Assembly: GCF_002982115.1 (NCBI RefSeq)
Contig: NZ_CP019980.1
Coordinates: 3,480,001-3,544,000, forward strand
Source: Lysinibacillus sphaericus
Lineage (GTDB): Bacteria; Bacillota; Bacilli; Bacillales_A; Planococcaceae
Direction: 5' to 3'
DNA: 64,000 bases
Every line of letters starts with the position of its first letter. Position 1 is the first letter of the stretch. The position numbers and the translations under genes are program-made. The notes under the pieces were generated by a model that saw only the letters and a list, made by a program, of their open reading frames with translations, ran no database searches and was not told where the DNA came from. Of this stretch, positions 1 through 11,457 are shown piece after piece.

Positions 1-804
1 CGAAATAAAGCCATCAATTACAACGGGCTTACGATTGGCAGCAGCCGCCAGAATTACACCAGCCATCGCACCTATCTCTAACCCACCCACTTTTGCAAGT
101 ACATCAATCGCATCATGACGATTCGGTTTGTTTAGGGCAATGGCGTTTTGAATGACTTCAACTTTATGCGCAATTCCTCCTGATCCAACCCCTGCACCGA
201 ATCCTGTCACTTCTTGTGGGTGACACGCATGCAGTACGGATAAGATAGCCGCACTTGGTGTAGTATTGCCAATCCCCATTTCACCTGTACCCAATACATT
301 AACTCCTTGTGCTATTTCTGCCGTTGCTACTTCAATTCCTACTTCAATTGATTGAATGGCTTCTTCCCTTGTCATGGCTGGACCTTTTGCCATGTTATCC
401 GTCCCGTATTTTATTTTTTTTATTATAACACCCGCATCGAGCGGAATATCCTGTTTTACCCCTACGTCCACTGTTACAATTTTGGCATTCGTTATGTTTG
501 CAATAGCACAAACACCTGTTATCCCTTTTGGAAAATTTAATGTTTGAAGAAATGTTACATCTTGCGGATTGGATGTTACGTCTTCATCACACACACCGTG
601 ATCGCCTGCACAGACAATAATTGCTTTGTTATCAATTTTAGGATAGAGCTCTCCTGTAATACCAGCCAATTGTATAGCCAGTGATTCAAGTTTTCCTAAG
701 CTACTTGGTGGCTTGCTAAGAGAATCTATATAGTCCCTTGCTTTTTCCATTATTTCGTTATTAGCATGTTGAATCTGTTGAAGTGTTTGTTGTAATAATT
801 GCAT
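1..804 (-). CDS. cobT: Nicotinate-nucleotide--dimethylbenzimidazole phosphoribosyltransferase CobT, 3'-truncated by window edge
   Basis: CobT transfers the ribose phosphate of nicotinate mononucleotide to dimethylbenzimidazole, making alpha-ribazole phosphate for the lower ligand of cobalamin. The 268 residues present cover the N-terminal three quarters of a family that is usually about 350 residues; the frame is open to base 1. Family signatures seen are KPPSSLGKLE near residue 33, AGDHGV near residue 66, and the glycine-rich GTGEMGIGNTT. The catalytic C-terminal Glu lies outside the window. Two ATGs compete: at 810 the GGAG (816-813) is only 2 nt away, while at 804 it is 8 nt away, so 804 is chosen. 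The gene follows a cobalamin riboswitch and a terminator, so expression should fall when B12 is abundant. Confidence 0.93.
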   Translation of the reverse strand, partial: MQLLQQTLQQIQHANNEIMEKARDYIDSLSKPPSSLGKLESLAIQLAGITGELYPKIDNKAIIVCAGDHGVCDEDVTSNPQDVTFLQTLNFPKGITGVCAIANITNAKIVTVDVGVKQDIPLDAGVIIKKIKYGTDNMAKGPAMTREEAIQSIEVGIEVATAEIAQGVNVLGTGEMGIGNTTPSAAILSVLHACHPQEVTGFGAGVGSGGIAHKVEVIQNAIALNKPNRHDAIDVLAKVGGLEIGAMAGVILAAAANRKPVVIDGFIS

Positions 805-849
805 GTTCATTTCTCCTTTTTAAATAGCCTATTACATAAAGATTGAAAT

Positions 850-906
850 AAAAAAATGGAAAAACCTGTAGTTTATCTCATAACAAATAAACTACAGACT
901 TTTCCA
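850..906 (-). terminator. Intrinsic terminator between the cobalamin riboswitch and cobT
   Basis: On the minus strand a long stem pairs about 906-886 with 876-856 (ATGGAAAA..CTGTAGTTTAT against its complement, loop TTGTTATGAG) and is followed by six U. It lies between the riboswitch and the cobT start, so it is most simply the expression platform terminator that the B12-bound riboswitch permits. Confidence 0.85.
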
Positions 907-921
907 TCGTCTATATCATTC

Positions 922-1082
922 GAAGCAATTAGGCAGGTCTCCTGGCTCAATTTCAACATTTTATAGAACCTTCCCAGCTATGCTAGTGGTATTCTCTATA
1001 AAACTCCGTTTTACAGTGGTGGGACCGCTAAAGATTTTCACTTTATTCCCTATTCTCCCAAAGTGGGCACCTAATGCTTTTA
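922..1082 (-). promoter_or_regulatory. Cobalamin (adenosylcobalamin) riboswitch
   Basis: Read on the minus strand the segment carries the family landmarks in order: AGGTGCCC, GGGAGAATAGGGAA, GTGAAAATC, the core GCGGTCCCACCACTG, a CCACT element, GGGAAGG, and the 3' closing GAGCCAGGAGACCTGCCT. This is the classical B12-element aptamer, and it sits directly upstream of cobT. With the terminator at 850-906 it should act by transcription attenuation. Aptamer limits are approximate. Confidence 0.93.
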
Positions 1083-1150
1083 TGTAATTACTTTAAATTT
1101 ACGACAAAGTGTTTTTAGTGTCAATATTGATACTCGCATTTTAGTCCACT

Positions 1151-1192
1151 AAAAAACGAGGTACTTAACAAGCTGACCTGTTACATACCTCG
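1151..1192 (-). terminator. Intrinsic terminator of the rhodanese gene
   Basis: Minus-strand stem CGAGGTA (1192-1186) pairs with TACCTCG (1163-1157), with an inner ACA/TGT pairing, followed by six U at 1156-1151. It lies just after the stop codon of the rhodanese gene. Confidence 0.85.
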
Positions 1193-1202
1193 ATATATCT
1201 TC

Positions 1203-1505
1203 TTATTTAAATTCTAATTCTCCATCATAAGCAAGCATGCCACCTTCAAGGTTTGTTACGTCAAAGCCTTGTGCTTCTAAGTATGCACAAGCATTTGCAG
1301 AACGTCCACCTGCTTTACAAACGATAATATATGGTTTAGTCGTATCTAATTCATCCAAGCGCTCAGGGATTGTCCCAAGTGCAATATGTTGCGCACCAGG
1401 GATAACACCTTGTGCTACTTCATCGTCTTCTCGCACATCAATAATGTAAAGATCTTCGTTTGCATCTAATCGTTCTAATAATTGTGTTGTATCCATCGAT
1501 TTCAT
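1203..1505 (-). CDS. Single-domain rhodanese-like sulfurtransferase
   Basis: A 100-residue protein that is essentially one rhodanese domain. Such proteins carry sulfane sulfur as a cysteine persulfide and pass it to acceptors; the physiological partner is unknown here. The active-site loop VCKAGGRS is present with Cys63 as the nucleophile, and the early IIDVRE and later NLEGGM motifs fit the fold. The start is supported by GGAGG 9 nt upstream of ATG 1505. No signal peptide, so it is cytosolic. It is followed by its own terminator and is separated from hfq by another, so it is probably monocistronic. The same fold also includes non-catalytic members, but the intact Cys loop argues for activity. 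Confidence 0.88.
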   Translation of the reverse strand: MKSMDTTQLLERLDANEDLYIIDVREDDEVAQGVIPGAQHIALGTIPERLDELDTTKPYIIVCKAGGRSANACAYLEAQGFDVTNLEGGMLAYDGELEFK

Positions 1506-1553
1506 CTATAAAATCCTCCAATATATCAATTTCCTATTACATTATAGCGTGAA

Positions 1554-1591
1554 CGAAAAAAAACAGCTAGTGATGTAACACTAACTGTTTC
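1554..1591 (-). terminator. Intrinsic terminator downstream of hfq
   Basis: The minus-strand hairpin AAACAGTTAGTG / CACTAGCTGTTT (1590-1579 with 1572-1561, one G-U pair) is followed by a run of U. It ends the miaA-hfq transcript. Confidence 0.85.
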
Positions 1592-1603
1592 TATTTACTT
1601 TAT

Positions 1604-1834
1604 TTATTCTTCTGCCTCTAAAAATTCGACTTGCTTTGCTGGAACGAATGTAGAAATTGCGTGTTTGTAAATGAGATGCTGTTTACTTTCAGCATCTACT
1701 AATAATACTGTAAAGTTATCATAGGATTTCACAGTTCCTTTTAACTGGAACCCGTTTAACAGAAACACAGTTACAAAAACACTGTTTTTACGTAGATGGT
1801 TCAAAAACGTATCTTGCAAATTGATTGATTTCAT
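1604..1834 (-). CDS. hfq: RNA chaperone Hfq
   Basis: Hfq forms a hexameric Sm-like ring that binds U-rich and A-rich RNA and helps sRNA-mRNA pairing; its role in Bacillales is milder than in enterobacteria. The 76-residue protein has Sm1 residues NGFQLKG (about 27-33) and the Sm2 motif YKHAIST (about 56-62), with the short C-terminus typical of Firmicute Hfq. The start is supported by GGGGAGG 8 nt upstream of ATG 1834. It follows miaA by 107 bp, the conserved miaA-hfq order in many bacteria, and is followed by a terminator. Confidence 0.97.
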   Translation of the reverse strand: MKSINLQDTFLNHLRKNSVFVTVFLLNGFQLKGTVKSYDNFTVLLVDAESKQHLIYKHAISTFVPAKQVEFLEAEE

Positions 1835-1941
1835 AGAATGCGCCTCCCCTACTCTCTTTCTACCTCTTCATTCCTATAGTAGCATGTTCTACCAATTTAT
1901 CAATTAGTAATTTTTAGAAATTATTAAAGTTTTTAGTCTTT

Positions 1942-2826
1942 TCAAATAAAATGAATATCCATTTTATTGCGGAAATAAGTCAACTGTCTTTTCGCATAAC
2001 GTCGAGAATTTTGCTTTAAATTTTCGATTGCTTCTTCTAATGTACATCTACCATCTAAGTAATCATACAATTCTTTATAGCCGATCGCTTGAATCGACTG
2101 TACACCTCGAATATTTTGTTGCCATAGTCCCTGCACTTCTTGCAGTAGCCCTTTATCCATCATGACATCCACTCGGAGATTAATGCGCTCATAAAGTTCT
2201 TCGCGAGACATATTTTGACCAAGTCCTATAATTAAGTGGCGATACAATGGGATTTCTCCACGATTGTGTTCCTCTGACGCCTTTGAAACACCACTTAATT
2301 CAATCATTTCTAACGCTCGAATCACACGTCTTGTATTGTTTGGATGAATTGTTTCAGCAGTTTTCGGATCAAGTGCTGCTAACTTAGCATGCATAGCTTC
2401 TGGACCTAACTTTTCTAGCTCCTCATAATAAGCTTTACGTGCTAGGTCATCAACCTGCTCGTCTGTAAATTGAAAATCATAAAGGACTGCTTGTACATAT
2501 AGGCCAGAACCTCCAACAATAATCGGTAGCTTACCACGCGCCTGTATTTCATTAATTTTAGAGCGTACTAATGCTTGGTATTCCGCTACTGAAAAGGATT
2601 CCGTTGGCTCTTTGAAGCTTAATAAGTGATGTGGCACACCTTCCATCTCTTCTTCAGTAATTTTCGCTGTACCAATATCTAAACCTTTATAAATTTGCAT
2701 GGAATCGCCATTAATAATTTCACCATTGTACTTTTTGGCTAGTTCAATGCTTAGTGCTGTTTTACCTGAAGCTGTTGGCCCAACAATTGCTACGACCTCT
2801 GCTTGCTGTATTTTATTTTCTATCAT
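1942..2826 (-). CDS. miaA: tRNA dimethylallyltransferase MiaA
   Basis: MiaA adds a dimethylallyl group to N6 of A37 in tRNAs reading UNN codons; MiaB, also encoded in this window, then methylthiolates the product. The 294-residue protein has the P-loop GPTASGKT at residues 16-23, the substrate motif [11 protein letters not shown], and GGSGLYVQA, all typical of the family; its length is slightly below the usual 300-315. The start lies 14 nt inside the upstream hydrolase gene, suggesting translational coupling. No strong Shine-Dalgarno is seen before ATG 2826, consistent with reinitiation. Confidence 0.96.
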   Translation of the reverse strand: MIENKIQQAEVVAIVGPTASGKTALSIELAKKYNGEIINGDSMQIYKGLDIGTAKITEEEMEGVPHHLLSFKEPTESFSVAEYQALVRSKINEIQARGKLPIIVGGSGLYVQAVLYDFQFTDEQVDDLARKAYYEELEKLGPEAMHAKLAALDPKTAETIHPNNTRRVIRALEMIELSGVSKASEEHNRGEIPLYRHLIIGLGQNMSREELYERINLRVDVMMDKGLLQEVQGLWQQNIRGVQSIQAIGYKELYDYLDGRCTLEEAIENLKQNSRRYAKRQLTYFRNKMDIHFI

Positions 2827-3730
2827 ACTTTTCTAACCACCGTAATAAAACTTGATGAACCGCCTGTTGATTGTCTTCATTTAAAATTTCATGTCGTTTA
2901 TCTTCAAATAAATAGACAGTAACATCTTGTAATCCTGCTGCTGCAAATTGTTCAGCTACGGAATAAACACCTAGACCACTATCACCAACAGGGTCCTTGC
3001 TACCGCTGATCAATAGAATCGGCAAGTTTTTCTGTATTTTTTCAATCTCTTTTTTTCGATTCAATACCATAAAGCCAGCTGTTAAGTCAGCAAAAAATTG
3101 ATTGCTTGGAATAAAGCCACAATATGGGTCGTCAATATACTTTTGCACTTCCTGCTCTACCGAACATAGCCAATCATACCCGGTTTTAGGATTTGGAAAC
3201 TGCTTATTAAAGCTACCAAAGCTCAACTTATTTAATAAAGGGCTCTCGGTTTCTTTACCGTGCCGCATTGCAAATACTTGCGCAACATAATGTCCTATCC
3301 TATGCAACGCTGAAACACTTCCTGTTCCACAAAGAATAACGTTAGCAACATTTGCTCCATAAAGTTGAATATATCTTCTAGCAATAAAGGACCCCATACT
3401 ATGCCCGAATACCATTAAAGGCACATCTGCAAATTGAGCATGTATAGCCATCATGACTTCATGCGCATCTTCCACAACCCGATCAAAACCATTTTTTTCA
3501 GCGAAAAAGCCTAATGTGCCATTATAACCTGCCGTCTCCCCATGCCCGCGCTGATCATGCATGGACACGGCATAGCCAGCCGCACAAAGAATTTGTGCAA
3601 AGTTTACGTAACGACCGCTATGCTCTGCCATACCATGTAAAATATGAAAATGTCCCTTACAGGGAATAGTCGGCGTCAAAATTCGTGTAAACACAAAATG
3701 TCCATCAGACATTTTCATATAACGCTCCAT
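2813..3730 (-). CDS. Alpha/beta hydrolase, monoacylglycerol lipase/lysophospholipase type
   Basis: A 305-residue cytosolic serine hydrolase of the Hydrolase_4 (monoacylglycerol lipase) family. The oxyanion-loop motif [11 protein letters not shown] lies near residue 31, DQRGHGET near 59, the nucleophile elbow GHSMGS with Ser111, a likely catalytic Asp in SGSKDPVG, and a His in the EDKRHEIL segment near the C-terminus. GGAGG is 8 nt before ATG 3730. It begins 3 nt after glpD ends and overlaps miaA, so it is co-transcribed with glpK and glpD. Hydrolysis of monoacylglycerol or lysophospholipid would release glycerol compounds for that pathway; this role is inference, and the exact substrate cannot be read from sequence. 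Confidence 0.87.
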   Translation of the reverse strand: MERYMKMSDGHFVFTRILTPTIPCKGHFHILHGMAEHSGRYVNFAQILCAAGYAVSMHDQRGHGETAGYNGTLGFFAEKNGFDRVVEDAHEVMMAIHAQFADVPLMVFGHSMGSFIARRYIQLYGANVANVILCGTGSVSALHRIGHYVAQVFAMRHGKETESPLLNKLSFGSFNKQFPNPKTGYDWLCSVEQEVQKYIDDPYCGFIPSNQFFADLTAGFMVLNRKKEIEKIQKNLPILLISGSKDPVGDSGLGVYSVAEQFAAAGLQDVTVYLFEDKRHEILNEDNQQAVHQVLLRWLEKYDRK

Positions 3731-3733
3731 CTT

Positions 3734-5380
3734 TTACACCTCCACATTAGGAAAACTTGTCGCATCTAGAATCGCTTGTTCTAATTGAGCAATATAAGTA
3801 TTTCTTTGTGACTCTGAATAATGTAAACGCTGCTGCATCACTTGCACTACTTGTTGTTTATAACGTTTCACTGCATCAATATCAAAGTATAGTAAGCCCG
3901 TACGACGAATAAAGAAATCACAAGGTGTATACACCATTTCCGCTTCTATGCCGTATAGTAGCATCGCATGTAAAGCGAGGGGCATCGTACTACCATGCTC
4001 ATGTAAATATTTCACCTGATCAAATAATGCGTCAACATTGGTACCGTATTTTTGCACTAAATGCTTCGCCTCGTCATAATTCAGTCCATATTGAACACCT
4101 TCTCTTGCTTTATAGGCAGTATAGTCTGGGAAATTAATCGCATTAATGCCCTTTGCACCAGAAAGCGACAACTCACGTGTCATACATGGACTTGCATGCT
4201 TAAATTTATGTGTTTTCACAATTTTATCAACGATCGTTTCAGCCATTTGACGATAGCCTGTTAGCTTGCCACCTGCAATGGTCATCAAGCCGCTTGTTGC
4301 TGTCCATATTTCATCTTTACGCGAAATTTCAGAAGGATTTTTGCCTTTTTCAAAAATAAGCGGACGTACACCTGCCCAAGAAGATTCTATTGTATCTCTT
4401 GTAATTTCGGCTGTAGGGAATACTGTTTTAGCAGCCTCAATTAAATAATCTACATCTTGTTGTGTGGCAGTAGGATGTATTGGATCGCCTTCATAAACTG
4501 TATCTGTTGTTCCTATATATGTTTTGCCATCTCGCGGAATAGCGAAAGCCATACGGCCATCTGGAATATCGAAATAAACGGCTTGTTGCAATGGGAAATC
4601 CTTTTGACTAAGAACGATATGGACACCCTTTGTTAAACGTAATTGTTTTTTATCTGTTTGCTTATCTTTATGACGTACTTCATCTACCCAAGGGCCAGTA
4701 GCATTGACGATTTGCGCAGCATGTACTTCCACTGTTTTTCCAGTGATATGGTCTTTTACTTTTGCCCCAATCAGCTTTTTCTTGCTATATAAAAACTCTG
4801 TCATTTCTGTATAGTTTACACAAAGCGCGCCATATTCAACCGCTTTTTTTAGCACTTCAATTGTTAAACGTGCATCGTCAGTCCGATACTCTACATAATA
4901 GCCACCGCCAACTAGCTCATCGCGCTTTAAAAGCGGTTCTAGTGTGGCTGTTTCTTGTGCACTTAGCATCGTGCGACGTTCTTGTTTTTTGACACCTGCT
5001 AGTCTGTCATAAACCTTTAACGCCACCGAAGTCGTAAATGGTCCAAGTGTACCGTGCTTATATAAAGGTAACAGCATCTTTTCAGGTGTCGTTACATGAA
5101 CAGCATTGTCATATACAATTTCACGTTCACGCCCAACTTCTGCCACTACCCCTACATCAAATTGTTTTAAATAACGAAGACCTCCGTGAATAAGCTTTGT
5201 TGAACGGCTAGAAGTACCCGCCGCAAAGTCTTGCTTGTCAATTAGTGCAACTGATAAGCCTCTCGACGCCGCATCAAGTGCAATCCCCGCACCCGTAATG
5301 CCACCTCCAATGACTAATACGTCAAAGCTATACTGCTCTAAATAATCCATAATTTTAGGACGATGCTCAAATGAAAACAT
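3734..5380 (-). CDS. glpD: Aerobic glycerol-3-phosphate dehydrogenase GlpD
   Basis: GlpD is a membrane-associated FAD enzyme that oxidises glycerol-3-phosphate to dihydroxyacetone phosphate and passes electrons to menaquinone. The 548-residue protein has the dinucleotide-binding GGGITGAG at about residues 25-32, the GTSSRSTKLIHGGLRYL segment of the family near 55-70, and a normal full-length C-terminal domain. GGGGGAG lies 5 nt upstream of ATG 5380. It is 17 bp downstream of glpK and 3 bp upstream of the hydrolase gene, forming a glycerol operon. No GlpP-type leader terminator was found between glpK and glpD. Confidence 0.97.
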   Translation of the reverse strand: MFSFEHRPKIMDYLEQYSFDVLVIGGGITGAGIALDAASRGLSVALIDKQDFAAGTSSRSTKLIHGGLRYLKQFDVGVVAEVGREREIVYDNAVHVTTPEKMLLPLYKHGTLGPFTTSVALKVYDRLAGVKKQERRTMLSAQETATLEPLLKRDELVGGGYYVEYRTDDARLTIEVLKKAVEYGALCVNYTEMTEFLYSKKKLIGAKVKDHITGKTVEVHAAQIVNATGPWVDEVRHKDKQTDKKQLRLTKGVHIVLSQKDFPLQQAVYFDIPDGRMAFAIPRDGKTYIGTTDTVYEGDPIHPTATQQDVDYLIEAAKTVFPTAEITRDTIESSWAGVRPLIFEKGKNPSEISRKDEIWTATSGLMTIAGGKLTGYRQMAETIVDKIVKTHKFKHASPCMTRELSLSGAKGINAINFPDYTAYKAREGVQYGLNYDEAKHLVQKYGTNVDALFDQVKYLHEHGSTMPLALHAMLLYGIEAEMVYTPCDFFIRRTGLLYFDIDAVKRYKQQVVQVMQQRLHYSESQRNTYIAQLEQAILDATSFPNVEV

Positions 5381-5397
5381 ACTTTCTCCCCCATTAG

Positions 5398-6891
<1,494 letters not shown>

Positions 6892-6988
6892 TTATTCCCC
6901 TCCTTAGGTTTTCACACCACGCTCGAAATCGCTGTAGGCTTCTTTTAAGGATATTGGTTACAATACGAACGCGTATGCTTCGTTGTTA

Positions 6989-8875
6989 TTACATTACCCG
7001 TTTAAACATTTTTTCCACTTCATAGGTTGTAAAATGGATTAACACCGGCCGACCATGTGGACAAGTAAACGGATTATCCGCTCTACGTAAATCATCTAAT
7101 AACGCAACCATTTGCTCTTTCGTCAAATAATGATTGGCCTTGATAGACTTTTTACAGCTCATCATAATGGCTGCCGCCTCCCGCATTTTTTTGACATCTG
7201 CTGTTTTTGTGGTCAAAACTTGCTCGATTAACTCCTCAATGATGTCCTGTTCCTCGCCATTTGGAAACCAGCTAGGATGCTCACGAATAACAAATGATGA
7301 CTGTCCAAAATCCTCTAAAAACACACCAACGGCCTCTAGCTGCTGTCTATTTTCACGCAGAATCAGTGCCTCGTCTGCTGCATAATGGAAGGTCAATGGC
7401 AGTAATAATGCTTGCCGTTCATTTGGATTTACTTGTCCTACTTTTTCACGGTAAAACTCATATTTAATACGTTCTTGCGCTGCATGCTGGTCGATTAAAT
7501 AAAAACCGTCCTCCATTTGCGCAACAATATAAGTGCCATGTATTTGTCCTACTACTTCAAGCGCAGGAAATGGTTCTTTTTTAGGCTCTTTCATTGGAGA
7601 TTCTACTATTTGAGGCTCCTCATTTAAAAAGTCCATATGGTCGTTTGATGACGCTTCTTCTATCTGATTGGTTTCGATTGGTTGAATTGGTTGCCAGTGC
7701 TCTTCTATCACTGTAGGTGCAGGTTCTTCCATCGGTAATATGCTAGATTCCTGAACTGTTTGCGCATCATAAAGCTTTTCAACGATAGCATTCATTTTTT
7801 CTACATCAAGTTGCGGTACAGGCTTCCACATGTTCAGCTGTTCCGTTGCAGGTTTTGCAATCTTTTCCTTCTTCTCCATAAGTGGAACGCGCATAACATC
7901 GCGAATTTTGCCCCGTATCGTTTCTTCAATCAGTTTAAGTAGCTCTGGTTCTTTACTTAAACGAATCTGGTGTTTGGCTGGATGGACATTGACGTCTGTT
8001 AAATAAGGATCCCCTTCAATAAAGAGCGCTACGATTGGAAAACGTTCAATCGGTAAATACGTATGATAGGCATCGATAATGGCCTTTTGCACTAAATAAT
8101 GTTTGACCCAACGCCCATTCACAAACAGCGACATATAATTTTTGGAAGCACGTGTCACCTCTGGTAAAGACACGTAACCCGTCACCTTATAGTCATGAGA
8201 CTCGCCGTGAAACGGTACCATTTTTTTGGCGTTGTGCACGCCATAAATCGCTGCTAGGACTTGCTGTACATCACCTCGTCCATTCGTCTGCAATAATTGC
8301 TGACCGTTATGTAGCAATCGAAAGGCAATTTGTGGATTACCGAGTGCTAGCCGATTCATCAAATCTATCGTATGCCCAAGCTCGGTTTGTATCGTTTTCA
8401 TATATTTTAAACGAGCAGGGGTATTGAAAAATAGCTGTGCCACTGTAATATCCGTTCCTTTTCGTAAAGGACCGGGCTTTTGGGTTGTGACATGTCCCCC
8501 TTCTAACTCTACATACGTGCCTGATTCGCCAGTTGAAGTAATCATCGTCATTTTGGATACCGATGCAATGGATGCTAATGCCTCCCCGCGAAATCCTAAC
8601 GTACGGATACGAAATAAATCATGCTCCTGATGAATTTTACTTGTTGCATGGCGTGAAAAAGAGATTAGTGCATCTTCCTCATCCATCCCACTACCATTAT
8701 CAATCACTTGAATTGAAGTGAGTCCCGCTTCTAGTAAAAAAACATCAATGGACGTACTGCCAGCATCAATCGCATTTTCGACTAGTTCCTTGACAACAGA
8801 TGCCGGTCGTTCTACTACTTCTCCCGCAGCAATTCTATTGGAAAGCCATGCGTCCATAATTTGAATTTTTCCCAT
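6989..8875 (-). CDS. mutL: DNA mismatch repair protein MutL
   Basis: MutL couples mismatch recognition by MutS to strand removal. The 628-residue protein has the GHKL ATPase motifs (NAIDAGSTSIDV, DNGSGMD, TLGFRGEAL) in the N-terminal third and the latent endonuclease motif DQHAAQERIKYE in the C-terminal domain, with the zinc-site motif CPHGRP near the end. It is therefore of the endonuclease-active type found in bacteria without MutH. The linker between about residues 340 and 440 is rich in Glu, Pro and Gln, as in the family. It starts 14 bp after mutS ends, with AAGGAG 9 nt before ATG 8875; operon mutS-mutL. Confidence 0.97.
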   Translation of the reverse strand: MGKIQIMDAWLSNRIAAGEVVERPASVVKELVENAIDAGSTSIDVFLLEAGLTSIQVIDNGSGMDEEDALISFSRHATSKIHQEHDLFRIRTLGFRGEALASIASVSKMTMITSTGESGTYVELEGGHVTTQKPGPLRKGTDITVAQLFFNTPARLKYMKTIQTELGHTIDLMNRLALGNPQIAFRLLHNGQQLLQTNGRGDVQQVLAAIYGVHNAKKMVPFHGESHDYKVTGYVSLPEVTRASKNYMSLFVNGRWVKHYLVQKAIIDAYHTYLPIERFPIVALFIEGDPYLTDVNVHPAKHQIRLSKEPELLKLIEETIRGKIRDVMRVPLMEKKEKIAKPATEQLNMWKPVPQLDVEKMNAIVEKLYDAQTVQESSILPMEEPAPTVIEEHWQPIQPIETNQIEEASSNDHMDFLNEEPQIVESPMKEPKKEPFPALEVVGQIHGTYIVAQMEDGFYLIDQHAAQERIKYEFYREKVGQVNPNERQALLLPLTFHYAADEALILRENRQQLEAVGVFLEDFGQSSFVIREHPSWFPNGEEQDIIEELIEQVLTTKTADVKKMREAAAIMMSCKKSIKANHYLTKEQMVALLDDLRRADNPFTCPHGRPVLIHFTTYEVEKMFKRVM

Positions 8876-8889
8876 GGCGCATCACTCCT

Positions 8890-11457
8890 TTATTTTTTAG
8901 CGTTGACTAATTGCTGTTGTAATTCGTATAAGATATTCATAGCCTGCATTGGTGAAGTACCAAGGATATTCACCTTCTCCAAGTTTCTCAATACTTCAGC
9001 CTCAGCTGAAGGCAACGGCTCTTGTTCCGTAAATAATGACATTTGCACGGGCTGTTCAACGACCTCTTGTGATACCGGTAATGCTTTTCCTGCTTCAAAG
9101 TTTTCGAGCAATATACGAGCTCTCGATAAAATTTCCTCTGGTAATTGTGCCAATTGCGCCACATGAATGCCATAAGACTTATCGGCCGCTCCCTTTTTCA
9201 CCTTGTGTAAAAAGACAACCGTGCCATTCTTTTCAGTGGCAGAAACATGCACATTTTGTAATCGAGGTAAATCCTTTTCTAAAGCTGTCAATTCATGATA
9301 ATGCGTCGAGAAAAGGGTATTGGCACCTATTTTGTCATGAATATATTCCATCATGGATTGCGCAAGACTCATTCCATCATACGTAGAAGTACCTCGACCA
9401 ATTTCATCAAACAGCATTAAGCTATTTTCAGTGGCATGCATAATCGCATGCTGTGATTCTAGCATTTCTACCATAAATGTTGATTGTCCAGCAGCTAAAT
9501 CATCTGCAGCTCCAATCCGTGTGAAAATTTGATCTGTAATTGGTAATCGTGCCTTTTCCGCTGGTACATAGCATCCCATTTGTGCCATTACAACAATCAG
9601 AGCAACTTGGCGCATATATGTACTTTTACCGGACATATTCGGCCCAGTAATGAGCATCATATTGTGATTTTCTTCAAGTACGCAATCATTCGGTACATAC
9701 ATTTGCTTATTGAGCATTTTCTCAACTACAGGGTGACGACCTTCAATAATTTCTAGCGCACGACCCGCGTGAAATTCTGGCTTTGTAAAACGATATTTTT
9801 CTGAGACGCTTGCAAAGCTAAGCAATACATCTAATTCACTTATACTCGCAGCTAGTGCTTGTACCCGTGGAATATATGATTTTAATTGTTCACGAATTTC
9901 AACGAAGAGGTTGTACTCTAAAGCTAAGCTTTCTTCCTCTGCATTCAAAATAAGTGCCTCTTTTTCTTTTAATTCCTGCGTAATGTAACGCTCTGCATTT
10001 GCAAGTGTTTGCTTCCGTTCATAGCGTGTTAAATCCGCCAAATGAATATTGGACTTTGTAATTTCTATATAGTAGCCAAAAATGCGGTTATAGCCAATTT
10101 TCAAGTTTTTAATGCCTGTTTTTGTACGTTCTTCCTGTTCTAACTGGGCAATCCAGTCCTTCCCATTGCGAGATGCATAGCGAAGTTCATCTAATCGTTC
10201 GTTATAACCATCACGAATCACATCGCCTTCTTTAATGGTAATCGGCGGATTATCTGTTATAGCACGCGCTAATAAAGCTTCAACGTCCGCACATGTATCG
10301 AGTGTTGCCCCTAGCTTTTGCAATGTTTCTTTTTGTGCTCCAATTAGCTGTTGTTGAATAATTGGAACTTGACGTAATGAATCACGAAGCTGTGCTAAGT
10401 CACGACCGCCTACATTACCGAAAGCTACACGACCCGCTAAACGTTCTAAATCATAGACTTGTTTTAAGGAAGATTGTAATTCTGATCTTACAAAATATTC
10501 TTCTAATAAATCACTGACCATTGCAAGTCTTGCCTCAATAGCTGAACGTGAGGCTAATGGTTGATGTAGCCATTGTTTCAGCTTGCGCCCCCCCATTGCA
10601 GTAACGGTGTCATCTAATAGCCATAACAACGTACCTTTTTGGTCGCCGCCACGAATGGATTGTATAAGCTCTAAATTTCGTTTCGAACTAGAGTCAATAC
10701 GTAAATAGTTTTTCATTTCATTAAAGGTAAAGGCTTGAATATGCGAAAGTGACCGCATTTGTGTCTTATCTATATAATGAAGTAATCGCAGGCAGGCCAC
10801 TTGTATAGTTGCTGGCACTGCTTCTAAATAGCTGGCTGCTTTGTCCATCGCCATTTCGTCTTCTTCAACGGATAGTACAATGCCGACATTGATTGCATGT
10901 TCTGCTAACAAAAGCTGTAAGCTCTCCGTCACGATTAATTCTCGAATACCATATGCCTGCATTTGCATAAGAAGGGCTTTCCCATCCCCCTCAATGGATG
11001 AGGCAATCGCTTCACCTGTAGATAAATCCAAGTAGGCATAGCCAAATGTAGTAGCATCCAGCTGTTCTGCTGCGCCAATGTAATGATTGCTTTTACCATC
11101 TAGCGCCTTCCCTTCCATAATGGTACCGGGAGTAATCAGTTGGACTACTTCACGTTTGACTACGCCCTTTGCTTGCTTTGGATCCTCTGTTTGCTCACAA
11201 ATTGCAACTTTATAACCTTTTTGCACAAGTGTTTCTATATAATTTTTAGCCGAGTGATGTGGCACGCCACACATCGGAATACGCTCCTTGGCACCTGCAT
11301 CTCGACTCGTTAATGTAATTTCTAATAGTTGTGATGCATTAATGGCATCTTCAAAAAACATTTCGTAAAAGTCACCTAATCTAAAAAATAAAAAAGCATC
11401 CTGATAATCTTCCTTGACTTGCAAATATTGTTGCATCATTGGTGTATAGGTTGTCAT
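8890..11457 (-). CDS. mutS: DNA mismatch repair protein MutS
   Basis: MutS binds mismatches and small loops and recruits MutL. With the start at ATG 11457 the protein is 855 residues. It begins MTTYTPMMQQYL, the normal MutS N-terminus, and GAGGG lies 9 nt upstream; a longer frame to 11490 has no such support. The mismatch-contact motif FFRLGDFYEMF is near residue 24, the P-loop GPNMSGKST near residue 595-605, the Walker B LMLFDEIGRGT follows, and the ATPase signature STHYHEL is present. Transcribed ahead of mutL. Confidence 0.97.
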   Translation of the reverse strand: MTTYTPMMQQYLQVKEDYQDAFLFFRLGDFYEMFFEDAINASQLLEITLTSRDAGAKERIPMCGVPHHSAKNYIETLVQKGYKVAICEQTEDPKQAKGVVKREVVQLITPGTIMEGKALDGKSNHYIGAAEQLDATTFGYAYLDLSTGEAIASSIEGDGKALLMQMQAYGIRELIVTESLQLLLAEHAINVGIVLSVEEDEMAMDKAASYLEAVPATIQVACLRLLHYIDKTQMRSLSHIQAFTFNEMKNYLRIDSSSKRNLELIQSIRGGDQKGTLLWLLDDTVTAMGGRKLKQWLHQPLASRSAIEARLAMVSDLLEEYFVRSELQSSLKQVYDLERLAGRVAFGNVGGRDLAQLRDSLRQVPIIQQQLIGAQKETLQKLGATLDTCADVEALLARAITDNPPITIKEGDVIRDGYNERLDELRYASRNGKDWIAQLEQEERTKTGIKNLKIGYNRIFGYYIEITKSNIHLADLTRYERKQTLANAERYITQELKEKEALILNAEEESLALEYNLFVEIREQLKSYIPRVQALAASISELDVLLSFASVSEKYRFTKPEFHAGRALEIIEGRHPVVEKMLNKQMYVPNDCVLEENHNMMLITGPNMSGKSTYMRQVALIVVMAQMGCYVPAEKARLPITDQIFTRIGAADDLAAGQSTFMVEMLESQHAIMHATENSLMLFDEIGRGTSTYDGMSLAQSMMEYIHDKIGANTLFSTHYHELTALEKDLPRLQNVHVSATEKNGTVVFLHKVKKGAADKSYGIHVAQLAQLPEEILSRARILLENFEAGKALPVSQEVVEQPVQMSLFTEQEPLPSAEAEVLRNLEKVNILGTSPMQAMNILYELQQQLVNAKK

